Assembly: GCF_035920445.1 (NCBI RefSeq)
Contig: NZ_CP109162.1
Span: 7,254,001 to 7,318,000 of the forward strand
Direction of reading: 5' to 3'
From: Nocardia sp. NBC_01730
GTDB taxonomy: Bacteria; Actinomycetota; Actinomycetes; Mycobacteriales; Mycobacteriaceae
DNA length: 64,000 nt
Shown here: positions 1 to 8,720 of the stretch, in pieces
Layout: every line of letters begins with the position of its first letter
How positions within the stretch are numbered: the first letter of the stretch is position 1
The notes under the pieces: generated by a model
Databases searched by the model: none
What the model was told of the DNA's origin: nothing
Seen by the model: only the letters and a program-made list of their open reading frames with translations
Translations under genes and position numbers: made by a program

Positions 1-62
1 TCAAGACCATCGAGACCGAGGGGCCGTGGGCGATCGACGACATCGCCGCCCGGCTGCCCTGA
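1..62 (+). CDS. 3' end of an unidentified gene
   Basis: Only the last 19 codons are inside the window. They read KTIETEGPWAIDDIAARLP and end at a TGA. The acyl-CoA dehydrogenase starts 30 nt downstream on the same strand, so the two may be co-transcribed. The fragment is too short to identify. Confidence 0.55.
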   Translation, partial: KTIETEGPWAIDDIAARLP

Positions 63-92
63 CCGCGCGGGAACGTTAGGAGAACAACGACG

Positions 93-1352
93 ATGTTCGA
101 ATGGTCCGAGACCGATGTGCTGATCCGCGATGCCGTCCGGGCGTTCATCGACAAGGAGATCCGCCCCAACCTGGACGCGCTCGACAGCGGCGAACTGCCG
201 CCGTATCCGATTCTCCGAAAACTGTTCAGCCAGTTCGGGATCGATGCCATGGGCGGCGAGGCCGTGGACAAGATGCTGGCCGAGCAGCGGGCGCGCGAGG
301 CGGCAGCCCCCGGCGAGACGAAGCCGGAGAAGACGAAGAAGTCGTCCGGCGCAAGCCCGTTCGGCGGGCAGGAGTCGTTGATGGCGGTGCTGATCGGCGA
401 GCTGTCCGGGGTGTGCATGGGCCTGGTCACCGCAATGGGCGTGAGCACCGGGCTCGGCGCAACCACCATCATGTCGCGTGGCACGCTTGCGCAGAAAGAG
501 CGCTGGCTGAAGGATATCGTCACCATGAAGAAGGTCGCGTCGTGGGCGATCACCGAACCGGATTCCGGTTCGGACGCGTTCGGTGGCATGAAGACCTACG
601 TCAAACGCGATGGTGCGGACTACATCCTCAATGGACAGAAGACCTTCATCACCAACGGGCCCTACGCCGACGTGATGATCGTCTACGCCAAGCTCGACGA
701 CGGTGCGGGCGGAGACAAGCGCGAACGCGAGGTGCTCACCTTCGTGCTCGACAAGGGCATGGAAGGCCTCAGCCAGGGCAAGCCGTTCCAGAAGATGGGA
801 CTGCACTCCTCGCCGACCGGTGAGCTGTTCTTCGACAACGTGCGGGTCGGCCGGGACCGGTTACTCGGTGAGACCGAGAAGCACGAGGGCGGCGACGGCA
901 GGGACAGCGCCCGTTCCAGCTTCACCGCCGAGCGCATCGGCGTCGCCTTCATGGCGCTGGGCATCATCAACGAATGCCACCGGCTCTGCCTGGCGTACGC
1001 CAAGAGCCGCAAGCTCTGGGGCCAGGAGATCGGACGGTTCCAGCTGGTTCAGTTGAAGCTGGCGAAAATGGAGATCGCGCGAATCAACGTGCAGAACATG
1101 GTCTTCAACACCCTCGAACGAGGTAGGGCGGGCAAGCCGCCGACGCTCGCCGAGGCCTCCGCGATGAAGCTGTACGCGTCAGAGGCGGCCACCGAGGTCG
1201 CCATGGAGGCGGTCCAGCTGTTCGGCGGCAACGGCTACATGACCGAATACCGCGTGGAACAGCTCGCACGCGACGCCAAGTCGCTGATGATCTACGCGGG
1301 CAGCAACGAAATCCAGGTGACGCACATCGCCAAGGGCTTGCTCGCGCAATAG
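93..1352 (+). CDS. acyl-CoA dehydrogenase (FadE family)
   Basis: FAD-dependent alpha,beta-dehydrogenation of an acyl-CoA thioester, 419 aa. The family signature WAITEPDSGSDAFGG lies near residues 151-164 and the FAD-contacting C-terminal block QLFGGNGYMTEY near 375-386. The usual catalytic Glu of the YEGT motif is Ala here (A402 in IYAGSNEIQ). Glu280 in the TAERIGVA segment occupies the site used by isovaleryl-CoA and long-chain acyl-CoA dehydrogenases, so the enzyme is probably of that type. Residues 55-90 form a charged, Lys/Glu/Ala-rich insertion not needed for the fold. A purine-rich GGAG lies ahead of the ATG. Substrate unknown. Confidence 0.93.
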   Translation: MFEWSETDVLIRDAVRAFIDKEIRPNLDALDSGELPPYPILRKLFSQFGIDAMGGEAVDKMLAEQRAREAAAPGETKPEKTKKSSGASPFGGQESLMAVLIGELSGVCMGLVTAMGVSTGLGATTIMSRGTLAQKERWLKDIVTMKKVASWAITEPDSGSDAFGGMKTYVKRDGADYILNGQKTFITNGPYADVMIVYAKLDDGAGGDKREREVLTFVLDKGMEGLSQGKPFQKMGLHSSPTGELFFDNVRVGRDRLLGETEKHEGGDGRDSARSSFTAERIGVAFMALGIINECHRLCLAYAKSRKLWGQEIGRFQLVQLKLAKMEIARINVQNMVFNTLERGRAGKPPTLAEASAMKLYASEAATEVAMEAVQLFGGNGYMTEYRVEQLARDAKSLMIYAGSNEIQVTHIAKGLLAQ

Positions 1353-1404
1353 TGCCCGAGCCTGGGCACTTCGCGCTTGACCCTATACAACGACATCGGG
1401 CCCG

Positions 1405-1592
1405 GCTTTCGGTTCCGAGCGAAGCTGTTCAGGGGCGCTGCGCGCTCCGCCGTGGGTGGGGAAAATTCGCTATTTTCGGGCCAGCGAGATCGGGCATTGT
1501 TTGTTCGCGGCCCGGTTCGCGTCCGAGTGGCCGACGTGTTTGTGACGAAGTCGCTACCGGCGGTCGCTCGAATGCGAGCTATGAGGAGAGCA
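1405..1592. repeat. intergenic palindromic repeat, copy A (decayed)
   Basis: Degenerate copy of the long palindromic repeat seen elsewhere in the window, in reverse orientation. TTCGCGTCCGAGTGGCCGAC and the later GGTCGCTCGAATGCGAG form the two imperfect arms. It lies with copy B in the gap between two convergent genes. Confidence 0.7.
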
Positions 1593-1630
1593 GCTGTGAA
1601 CGTTCAGGGCGATGTGCGAGCAATTAGTAC

Positions 1631-1817
1631 CGCGTTCGCCTCTCGACGCAACACGTAGGCCAGACTGCCGGTTCCGAGCGAAGCGAGATCGGGCATTGTT
1701 TGTTCGCGGCCCGGCTCGCGTCCGAGTGGCCGACGTGTTCGCGACGAAGTCGCCAGCGTCGGCCGCTCGGACGCGAGCCACCAGGGGGCCGCGAACACGC
1801 CGCGCCCGCGCGGCCAA
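1631..1817. repeat. intergenic palindromic repeat, copy B
   Basis: Well-preserved reverse-oriented copy. It runs from the tail block (TTCGCCTCTCGACGCAAC) through GAGCGAAGCGAGATCGGGC and the long arms (GGCTCGCGTCCGAGTGGCC and its near complement GGCCGCTCGGACGCGAGCC) to the edge hairpin GCCGCGCCCGCGCGGC. It ends at the stop codon of the alpha/beta hydrolase gene, which is read from the other strand. Confidence 0.85.
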
Positions 1818-2735
1818 TTACACAGCGCGCAGCCGGTTCCGGCTGGCGTAGACGTGTTCGGCGATGAGGGTGGCGATGCGGTCCGGCGCCTCGAGCATCG
1901 GCACGTGGCCGACGCCGTTGACCAGGATGCGGTCGGCGGATTCCGGCAGTTCCTTCAGATAGCGGCGGGCGTAGACGCGATTGGGGATGACCCGGTCGTA
2001 TTCCGACAGCAGTAGCCGGACCGGCGTCTGCAGGGTGGATAGATCTTCCTGCTCCGGCGAGCGGATGCTGTCCAGAATCATGGGAATCATGGCAGTGCAG
2101 TGCAGTGCTGCCGTGATGGTGGCCGCGGTGTCGCGTCGCGATACCGCGGAGGCGTTCTTGCTCAACGCGAGCAGGGCGATCCGCTGGGCGATCGGGTTGT
2201 CCGTCGCGAATCCGCCCAGGTGCTTGGCGATTTCGATGAATGGGACCAGCGCGAGGAATTTCAGGCCGACTCGCAGCTGGGTGAGCGAGGGCGCGTGCCA
2301 ACCGCCAGCGGGCGCGATCAGCGTCAGCGTGCGGGCCCGGCCGCGGCGGGCGAGTTCGACGCCGACCCAGCCGCCGAGCGCGTTTCCCGCGATATGGCAG
2401 GTGCGCCAGCCGAGATCGTCGAGCTGGTCCTCGATCCGGTCGGCGAGCGCGTGCAGGTCGACCGGCCCGTTGTCCGAGGGCGCGCCGCCCCAGTGACCCG
2501 CGAACGCGGGCGCGAACACCTCGCACTGCGTCGACAGCCGCGCCGCGGTCTGTTCCCAGCAATGCGGCGACAGCATGAATCCGTGCAGCAACAGCAGCGG
2601 GTCGCCGGAACCCAGGTGCAGCGCCTTGATCGGCCGGGGTTCAGCGGCGGAACCTCGCGTGACGGTTTTTCGTGGGGTGGTGCCGGAGCGGTCGGCGGCA
2701 GAGGAGGACTTGGAGGTTTCAGACGACATCGTCAT
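1818..2735 (-). CDS. alpha/beta hydrolase-fold protein lacking the nucleophile Ser
   Basis: About 305 aa with a normal alpha/beta hydrolase layout: an HGFMLSPHCWE oxyanion-side loop, the nucleophile elbow, an acidic residue in YDRVIP, and a C-terminal His in NGVGHVPMLEAP. The elbow reads AGNALGGW, so the position normally held by Ser (or Cys/Asp) is Ala, encoded by GCG. Asp and His are kept. The protein is therefore either catalytically inert on esters or uses different chemistry. The start is ambiguous among a GTG at 2738 and ATGs at 2735 and 2729; AGGAAG lies just upstream. It is divergent from the exonuclease III gene. Confidence 0.88.
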   Translation of the reverse strand: MTMSSETSKSSSAADRSGTTPRKTVTRGSAAEPRPIKALHLGSGDPLLLLHGFMLSPHCWEQTAARLSTQCEVFAPAFAGHWGGAPSDNGPVDLHALADRIEDQLDDLGWRTCHIAGNALGGWVGVELARRGRARTLTLIAPAGGWHAPSLTQLRVGLKFLALVPFIEIAKHLGGFATDNPIAQRIALLALSKNASAVSRRDTAATITAALHCTAMIPMILDSIRSPEQEDLSTLQTPVRLLLSEYDRVIPNRVYARRYLKELPESADRILVNGVGHVPMLEAPDRIATLIAEHVYASRNRLRAV

Positions 2736-2797
2736 CACCCCTTCCTGGACGGCGGTGTCCGGGGGAGTTCATCTGACCAGCATTGTACGGTCGTGGA

Positions 2798-3574
2798 GTG
2801 CCGTATATCTCGACAGTGAATGTGAACGGTGTCCGCGCGGCAACCGGCAAAGGCATGCTCGCCTGGCTCGCGGACACCGAGGCCGACATCGTCTGTGTGC
2901 AGGAAACGCGCGCCACCGACGAACAGGTTAGGGCCGCGCTGGCGCCCGCGCTCGATGCCGGGTGGTGGTTGTCGCACGCCGAGCCGGAGTCCAAAGGACG
3001 CGCCGGTGTCGGCATCCTGTCCCGGCGCGCGCCGCACGCGGTACGAATCGGCTTCGGCAGCAGCGAGTTCGGAGCGTCCGGCCGTTACCTCGAGGCGGAC
3101 TTCGATCACGTCACCGTCGCCAGCGTGTATGTGCACTCGGGGGAAGCGGGCACCGTGCGCCAGGACGAGAAGTACCGTTTCCTGGCCGAACTCGGCGCCT
3201 ATCTGGCCGCGCGTACCGGTGATTTCGTGGTGGGCGGGGATTGGAACATCGCGCACACCGAGCTCGATCTGAAGAACTGGAAAGGCAACCTGAAGTCGGC
3301 CGGGTTCCTGCCCGAGGAGCGCGCCTGGATCGACGAGCTGCTCGCCGCGGGCTACGTCGACGTCGTGCGCAGGCTGCATCCCGGGGTCGAGGGGCCGTAC
3401 AGCTGGTGGTCGTATCGCGGCCGCGCCTTCGACAACGACACAGGGTGGCGCATCGACTACCAGTTGGCCCGCGGCGATCTCGCCGCACGCGCCAAGCAAG
3501 CGGTGGTGGAACGCGCCGCCGCCTACGATCAGCGCTGGTCCGACCACGCGCCTGTCACGGTGCAGTATCGATGA
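2798..3574 (+). CDS. xthA: exodeoxyribonuclease III / AP endonuclease
   Basis: Class II AP endonuclease and 3'-5' exonuclease for base-excision repair, about 258 aa. Family motifs in order: NVNGVRAA (metal-binding Asn), QET (metal-binding Glu), GRAGVGI, GGDWNIAH, and the C-terminal WSDHAPV with the catalytic Asp-His. The GTG at 2798 is preferred over an upstream TTG because TACGGT at 2786-2791 lies exactly six bases ahead, which predicts a leaderless transcript. Its TGA overlaps the ATG of the RNase gene (ATGA), so the three genes xthA, RNase and barstar form one operon. Confidence 0.93.
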   Translation: MPYISTVNVNGVRAATGKGMLAWLADTEADIVCVQETRATDEQVRAALAPALDAGWWLSHAEPESKGRAGVGILSRRAPHAVRIGFGSSEFGASGRYLEADFDHVTVASVYVHSGEAGTVRQDEKYRFLAELGAYLAARTGDFVVGGDWNIAHTELDLKNWKGNLKSAGFLPEERAWIDELLAAGYVDVVRRLHPGVEGPYSWWSYRGRAFDNDTGWRIDYQLARGDLAARAKQAVVERAAAYDQRWSDHAPVTVQYR

Positions 3575-4080
3575 GCCGCTCGCTCGAGGCGCGTCGCGCC
3601 CTCGCCGCGCTCGGCGCGCTCGGCGGGGTCGCGTTGGCACTGGTGGTCGTCGCGGTGCTCGCGCTGCGCGGTGGCGGCGATGAGAACACCGCCGCGACAA
3701 CCGTCGCGACCGCTCGCGCCATCACGACGGTGCAGACCTCCGCGGCCGGGGCCGCCGGCCCGCGCGGATCCTCCGCGTCGCCGGTCACCCAGGCGCCCGG
3801 CGTCCCGGACCGCGCCTTCACCACGCTGCGCGAGATCGACGCGGGCCGCTGGCCCGACTCGGCGAACTCCCCGGGCACCAAGGGTGGCGAGCGCTGGATG
3901 AACCGCGGTGGTGACCTCCCCGCGGCGGACGCATCCGGTAAACCGATCATCTACCAGGAATGGGACGTCAATCCGAAACAGCCCGGCCGATCCCGGGATG
4001 CCGAACGCATCGTCACCGGCAGTGACGGCTCGGCCTGGTATACGGGCGACCACTACAAGACCTTCACGAGGATGCGCTGA
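3571..4080 (+). CDS. exported guanyl-specific ribonuclease (RNase Sa / barnase-like)
   Basis: 169 aa. An N-terminal hydrophobic helix (about residues 8-31, ending LALRGGG) acts as signal peptide or anchor, followed by an Ala/Thr-rich linker and a C-terminal N1/Sa-type RNase domain. Catalytic residues line up with Streptomyces RNase Sa: Glu in IIYQEWDV, Arg in AERIVTGSDG, and His in YTGDHYKTF. The domain cleaves RNA after guanosine by analogy with the family. The start overlaps the xthA stop, and the stop overlaps the barstar start. The gene is probably a secreted toxin or scavenging RNase kept safe inside the cell by the next gene. Confidence 0.9.
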   Translation: MSRSLEARRALAALGALGGVALALVVVAVLALRGGGDENTAATTVATARAITTVQTSAAGAAGPRGSSASPVTQAPGVPDRAFTTLREIDAGRWPDSANSPGTKGGERWMNRGGDLPAADASGKPIIYQEWDVNPKQPGRSRDAERIVTGSDGSAWYTGDHYKTFTRMR

Positions 4081-4571
4081 TGCCGAATTCGGTTACGTTG
4101 TCGCAGTTCCTTGCCCGTCCTGTCGGCGAAGGCGCCGCGCACGCTCCCGCGCGGTCCGTGCCACCCACGCTCGGCGTTCTCGCGGTCGACGCCGCCGAGT
4201 TCAGTGGGCTGCGAGACAAGGTGCCCTCCGGCTACCTGGTGCGCGAGCTACGTGGCGTGAAGATGCGCATCACCGCGGGTGTTTTCGACGAGTTCGCCGC
4301 CGCGTTCCAGTTCCCGTACTACTTCGGTGAGAACAAGGACGCCTTCGACGAATGCCTCCGTGACCTGGACGATTTCATCGGGGACGCGCCCGGATATGTT
4401 GCCGCGGTCCGCGACTCGGCCCAGCTGCTCGCCGACGAGCTGGTCGAGCGGGACTGGTTCGCCGAGGCCGTGCGCGACTGCGCGGCCTACTGGTCTCGGC
4501 GCGAGGTGGCTTTCCGTGTGGTGCTGCAGGGGGACGCGCCCGACATCCAGGACGTCTCGCTGCGCCTGTGA
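4080..4571 (+). CDS. barstar-family ribonuclease inhibitor
   Basis: 163 aa. The barstar core is clear in the middle of the protein: FPYYFGENKDAFDECLRDL matches the inhibitor helix and the conserved tyrosine and aspartate residues that plug the active site of guanyl RNases. About 70 extra N-terminal residues precede the core, longer than classical barstar (about 90 aa in all). The stop codon of the RNase and this ATG share one base (TGATG), so translation is coupled and inhibitor is made whenever the RNase is. Role inferred: immunity against the product of the preceding gene. Confidence 0.92.
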   Translation: MPNSVTLSQFLARPVGEGAAHAPARSVPPTLGVLAVDAAEFSGLRDKVPSGYLVRELRGVKMRITAGVFDEFAAAFQFPYYFGENKDAFDECLRDLDDFIGDAPGYVAAVRDSAQLLADELVERDWFAEAVRDCAAYWSRREVAFRVVLQGDAPDIQDVSLRL

Positions 4572-4575
4572 CGTG

Positions 4576-4625
4576 CGGCGGTCATGACTGCACCTCGCTG
4601 GCGCTCGGCTCCGTCATGACCGCCG
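4576..4625. repeat. inverted repeat around a constant CTCGCT..GCTCGG core
   Basis: Perfect 13-bp arms CGGCGGTCATGAC (4576-4588) and GTCATGACCGCCG (4613-4625) flank a core with CACCTCGCTGGCGCTCGG. A similar core sits between different arms at the sdhA start. It lies just after the barstar stop and before the convergent TetR stop, and may also act as a terminator. Confidence 0.7.
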
Positions 4626-4662
4626 GTGGCGGCTGTGCTTGTTGTTCGCTCGCTGCGCTCGC

Positions 4663-5307
4663 TCAGGTCAGCTTGTCCGCTAGATCCTCGCCGAGCAGCA
4701 CGAACACGTCGACGGTGTGCTCGATCAGTTCGTCGCGGGTGAGGTTCAGATCGCCATGCAGCCAGGCGGTCAGCGTCTGCACCAATCCGCCGACCAGGTA
4801 CATGGCACGGAACTCGATCGCGGGGTCCGGGGCAGCGTCGCTCATCCGGTAGAAGTCGATGCCCTCCGCGGCCACCATCCGCGCGAACACCCGCACCGTC
4901 TCGGTGGTGCGGGCGCGCAGCTCCGGCGTCGCCATGCCCGCGATCAGCGCGACCTTCGCCTTGCGCGGGTCGTCGGTGAGCAGATGCACGCCCGCGGTGA
5001 TCGCGGCGTGTGCGGTCGCGCGGGTGTCCGGCGGGGCGGTGCGGACCGCCGCGAGGATGGCGACCGCGAGTTCCTCGGCGATCCCGTCGATCAGCGCCGC
5101 GAGTACGGCGTCGCGGCTGTCGAAATTCTCGTAGTAGTACCGCTCGTTGAGCCCGGCCTGCGCACACAGCCCGGAGACGGTCAGCTTCGCAAACCCCTCG
5201 GTACCGACGATCTCCAGCGCGGCCTCCAGCAAGGCCGCACGCCGCTGTGCGCGGCGCTCTTCCGCGGAGATCCCCCCGTAGGTTCGCTGCGCAGTCACGG
5301 TGTTCAT
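4663..5307 (-). CDS. TetR-family transcriptional regulator
   Basis: 214 aa from the ATG at 5307. The N-terminal helix-turn-helix spans about residues 20-65 (ALLEAALEIVGTEGFAKLTV, then LCAQAGLNERYYYENFDSRD). The C-terminal ligand domain is diverged. The gene is divergent from the MpaB-like oxygenase gene across about 160 bp, the usual layout for a local repressor of its neighbour. No clear ribosome binding site precedes the ATG; a fragment of the palindromic repeat abuts it. Confidence 0.88.
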   Translation of the reverse strand: MNTVTAQRTYGGISAEERRAQRRAALLEAALEIVGTEGFAKLTVSGLCAQAGLNERYYYENFDSRDAVLAALIDGIAEELAVAILAAVRTAPPDTRATAHAAITAGVHLLTDDPRKAKVALIAGMATPELRARTTETVRVFARMVAAEGIDFYRMSDAAPDPAIEFRAMYLVGGLVQTLTAWLHGDLNLTRDELIEHTVDVFVLLGEDLADKLT

Positions 5308-5345
5308 TCTGCAGCGCCTGCGGCGCTGTGTGTTCGCGGGTTGTG
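5308..5345. repeat. fragment of the palindromic repeat (edge hairpin)
   Basis: GCAGCGCCTGCGGCGCTG followed by TGTGTTCGCGG matches the edge hairpin and first arm of the larger intergenic repeats near 30.4 and 38.8 kb. The central palindrome is missing, so this is a solo edge directly ahead of the TetR start codon. Confidence 0.55.
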
Positions 5346-5467
5346 GTTTTTGCCGGCAGCGCCGAAGGTGCCGCAAATCGAGCACAGCTCAATTCTGGTA
5401 GGGGATATTGCCAGAAGTGTAAATCTGGTGGATGCTGTTGCCAGATGCTCTCGATGAGGAGGCGGCG

Positions 5468-6400
5468 ATGTCCGAGCCCGGCTATTTCAGTGACCACTCC
5501 ATGATTCGACGAGTCATGAGCAAGCGCGCGGTAGGTCTCACGTACGGCCTGCGCGCCCTGGTCGTCGGGGCGGTGCACCCGCTGCTCTACGTTGGTACCG
5601 CGGAGAACACCGCGCATCGGATGACGCCTTACACCCGGCTCGCGCTGACCGGGCATCTGTTCGAGGCCGTGTTCCTCGGCAGCAAGGCGGAGGCCGACCG
5701 CGCGCTGGCCTTCACCACGAAGAAGCACGTCAGAGTGCGCGGCGCGCTGCCAGAGGACGCGGGCCGACGCCATCCGGCGGGCACCAGTTACTCCGCGCTC
5801 GACCCCCATCTGATGTTCATGACGATGGCCTTCACCTTCGACTCCGCCGAGGTGATGTACGACCTGCTGGTGCGCACCATGACCGATGGCGAACGCGAGG
5901 GCCTCTACCAGGACTACGTGCGCTGGGGCGAGCTGTTCGGCATGCCCGCGGACGCGGCGCCGGGCAGCTACCGTGAGTTCCGGGCGTTCTTCGACGGCTA
6001 CCTTGCCTCCGATGAGCTTTTCCTCACCGACGAGGCGCGGCTGGTCGGCTCCTACCTGGCCGGACTGCGCGTGCCCTATACGCAGGGTGCGCCGTTGCAG
6101 CACGTCACCTCCGCGTTCTACCTGCTGGTACAGGGCAGCCTGCCGCCACGGATTCGCCGGATGTACGGGATGCGCTGGGGTGTCGCCGACGAGGTCGCCT
6201 ACCGTGCGCTGTCGCGGGCGGTCCGCACCGCGCACGTGTCGGTCCCGTTGGTGCCACCGGTGCTGCGCGGCACGCTGGCCGGGCCGAGTGCGCCGGTCTA
6301 CAAACTGATCTCCAAGCGCGAACATGAACTGGCCGGCACCGGGCGGCCGAGTATGCCCGGTATCGATCCGCGCAACTGGGTGCAGCGGAATTCAGCTTGA
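5468..6400 (+). CDS. MpaB-type oxygenase domain protein (DUF2236)
   Basis: 310 aa, related to the ER-bound oxygenase MpaB / latex-clearing protein family, which are b-type heme proteins acting on lipids or polyisoprenoids. Recognisable segments: the AGTSYSALDPHLMF region near residue 110 and the C-terminal LPPRIRRMYGMRWG near 225. The family's usual WVHA motif after the DP loop is replaced by MTMA (DPHLMFMTMAFTF), so the conserved His is Met. GAGGAGG precedes the ATG at 5468. TetR is read divergently. Substrate unknown. Confidence 0.82.
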   Translation: MSEPGYFSDHSMIRRVMSKRAVGLTYGLRALVVGAVHPLLYVGTAENTAHRMTPYTRLALTGHLFEAVFLGSKAEADRALAFTTKKHVRVRGALPEDAGRRHPAGTSYSALDPHLMFMTMAFTFDSAEVMYDLLVRTMTDGEREGLYQDYVRWGELFGMPADAAPGSYREFRAFFDGYLASDELFLTDEARLVGSYLAGLRVPYTQGAPLQHVTSAFYLLVQGSLPPRIRRMYGMRWGVADEVAYRALSRAVRTAHVSVPLVPPVLRGTLAGPSAPVYKLISKREHELAGTGRPSMPGIDPRNWVQRNSA

Positions 6401-7453
<1,053 letters not shown>

Positions 7454-7594
7454 GGCGGCTGCCTCGCGTCCGCTCGGCCCGGCGCATTAGCGGCTACCTC
7501 GAGCCTTCGCTCGGCCCGGCGCGGGCTGCGGCCGGACTTCGTCCGGCTGCGCCCGCTATACGGGACCTGCGAGGTCTCTTGTCCGAAGGGACGA
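7454..7594. terminator. trpS/yihY spacer with terminator-like hairpin
   Basis: The spacer holds two copies of GCTCGGCCCGGCGC and a hairpin GCGGCCGGAC-TTC-GTCCGGCTGC at 7528-7550. There is no U-tract, as is usual in high-GC actinobacteria. Confidence 0.5.
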
Positions 7595-8629
7595 ATGGTG
7601 CAGGTTATCGACAACATCAAGGCCGGGATCGAACGCTGGATACAAGCGCTGCCATGGCTGGATCATCTGGTGCGGGCAGGCGGACGATATCGGCGACAGC
7701 GCGGTGACTACTACGCCGCAGGAATCACGTATTTCACTGTCCTGTCGCTGTTTCCGCTGTTGATGGTCGCGTTCGCGGTCGGGGGCATCGTGCTGTCCAG
7801 CAATCCGGAACTGCTCGGCGAGCTACAGGCCAAGATCGTCGACAACATCCCTGGCTCGCTCGGCACCCAGCTGAACGACTTGGTCGCTCAGGCGGTCGAA
7901 TCGCGAGGCACGGTCGGCACCCTCGGCTTGCTCGCCGGCGTTTACGCAGGCCTCGGCTGGATGGCCAACCTGAGGGCCGCGCTCACCGAGCAGTGGGAGC
8001 AGAAGAGCCCGGACGGAAACTGGTTGCTGACCAAACTCTCGGATCTGGGTGCGCTGATCGGCCTCGGCCTTGCCTCCGTGGTCTCGCTGGGCCTGTCGGC
8101 ACTGGCGTCGAGCACCCTCGGGGCACAGGCGCTCAGTGCCCTGGGCCTTGCCGATCTGCCCGGCGCTCGGCTGCTGCTGGCGCTGCTGTCGACCCTGCTG
8201 GGATTCCTAGCGTCCTGGGCGGTGTTCGCCTGGATCATCGCGCGGTTGCCGCGGGAGCCGGTCACGCTGGCAAGTGCGGCCGAGGCGGCGGCGCTGGCCG
8301 CGGTGGTGTTCGAGGTTTTCAAGATCGTCGCCTCGATCTACCTGCACTCCGTGCTGAGCAGTCCCGCGGGCGCCGCGTTCGGCTCGATCATCGGTCTGAT
8401 GGTGTTCAGCTACATCACCTACCGCATCATCCTGTTCGCCACCGCCTGGGCCGCCACTGCCGCCGAGAATGAACCCGAGGTCGACGTCTCAGCGCCCGGT
8501 CCCGCCGTCATCGCGCCGCGGGTCAGCGCCCGCGATGTGTCCGTGGGGGTGGGCGCCGCTTTCTTCGGCGCGGGTGCCCTTGCGGCCCTGGTGCTTTCGG
8601 GACTGCGTCGACCGCATGGTCGCCGCTGA
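7595..8629 (+). CDS. YihY/BrkB-family inner membrane protein
   Basis: 344 aa polytopic membrane protein of the family once called RNase BN. The N-terminal RRQRGDYYAAGITYFTVLSL is the family hallmark, followed by about six hydrophobic segments (e.g. VLSLFPLLMVAFAVGGIVL and GSIIGLMVFSYITYRIILF). The short C-terminal tail is positively charged (LRRPHGRR), which places it in the cytoplasm. GAAGGGA precedes the ATG. In mycobacteria an orthologue sits next to trpS, as here. Molecular function not established. Confidence 0.9.
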   Translation: MVQVIDNIKAGIERWIQALPWLDHLVRAGGRYRRQRGDYYAAGITYFTVLSLFPLLMVAFAVGGIVLSSNPELLGELQAKIVDNIPGSLGTQLNDLVAQAVESRGTVGTLGLLAGVYAGLGWMANLRAALTEQWEQKSPDGNWLLTKLSDLGALIGLGLASVVSLGLSALASSTLGAQALSALGLADLPGARLLLALLSTLLGFLASWAVFAWIIARLPREPVTLASAAEAAALAAVVFEVFKIVASIYLHSVLSSPAGAAFGSIIGLMVFSYITYRIILFATAWAATAAENEPEVDVSAPGPAVIAPRVSARDVSVGVGAAFFGAGALAALVLSGLRRPHGRR

Positions 8630-8720
8630 CGCACGCGCAACCCGGAACGGCACGGTATCTGGCCTGTTCGGGGCGCCTTTCGTGCCGGGAGGACGCCCAG
8701 GGCACCGCCCGCGTGCCGAC

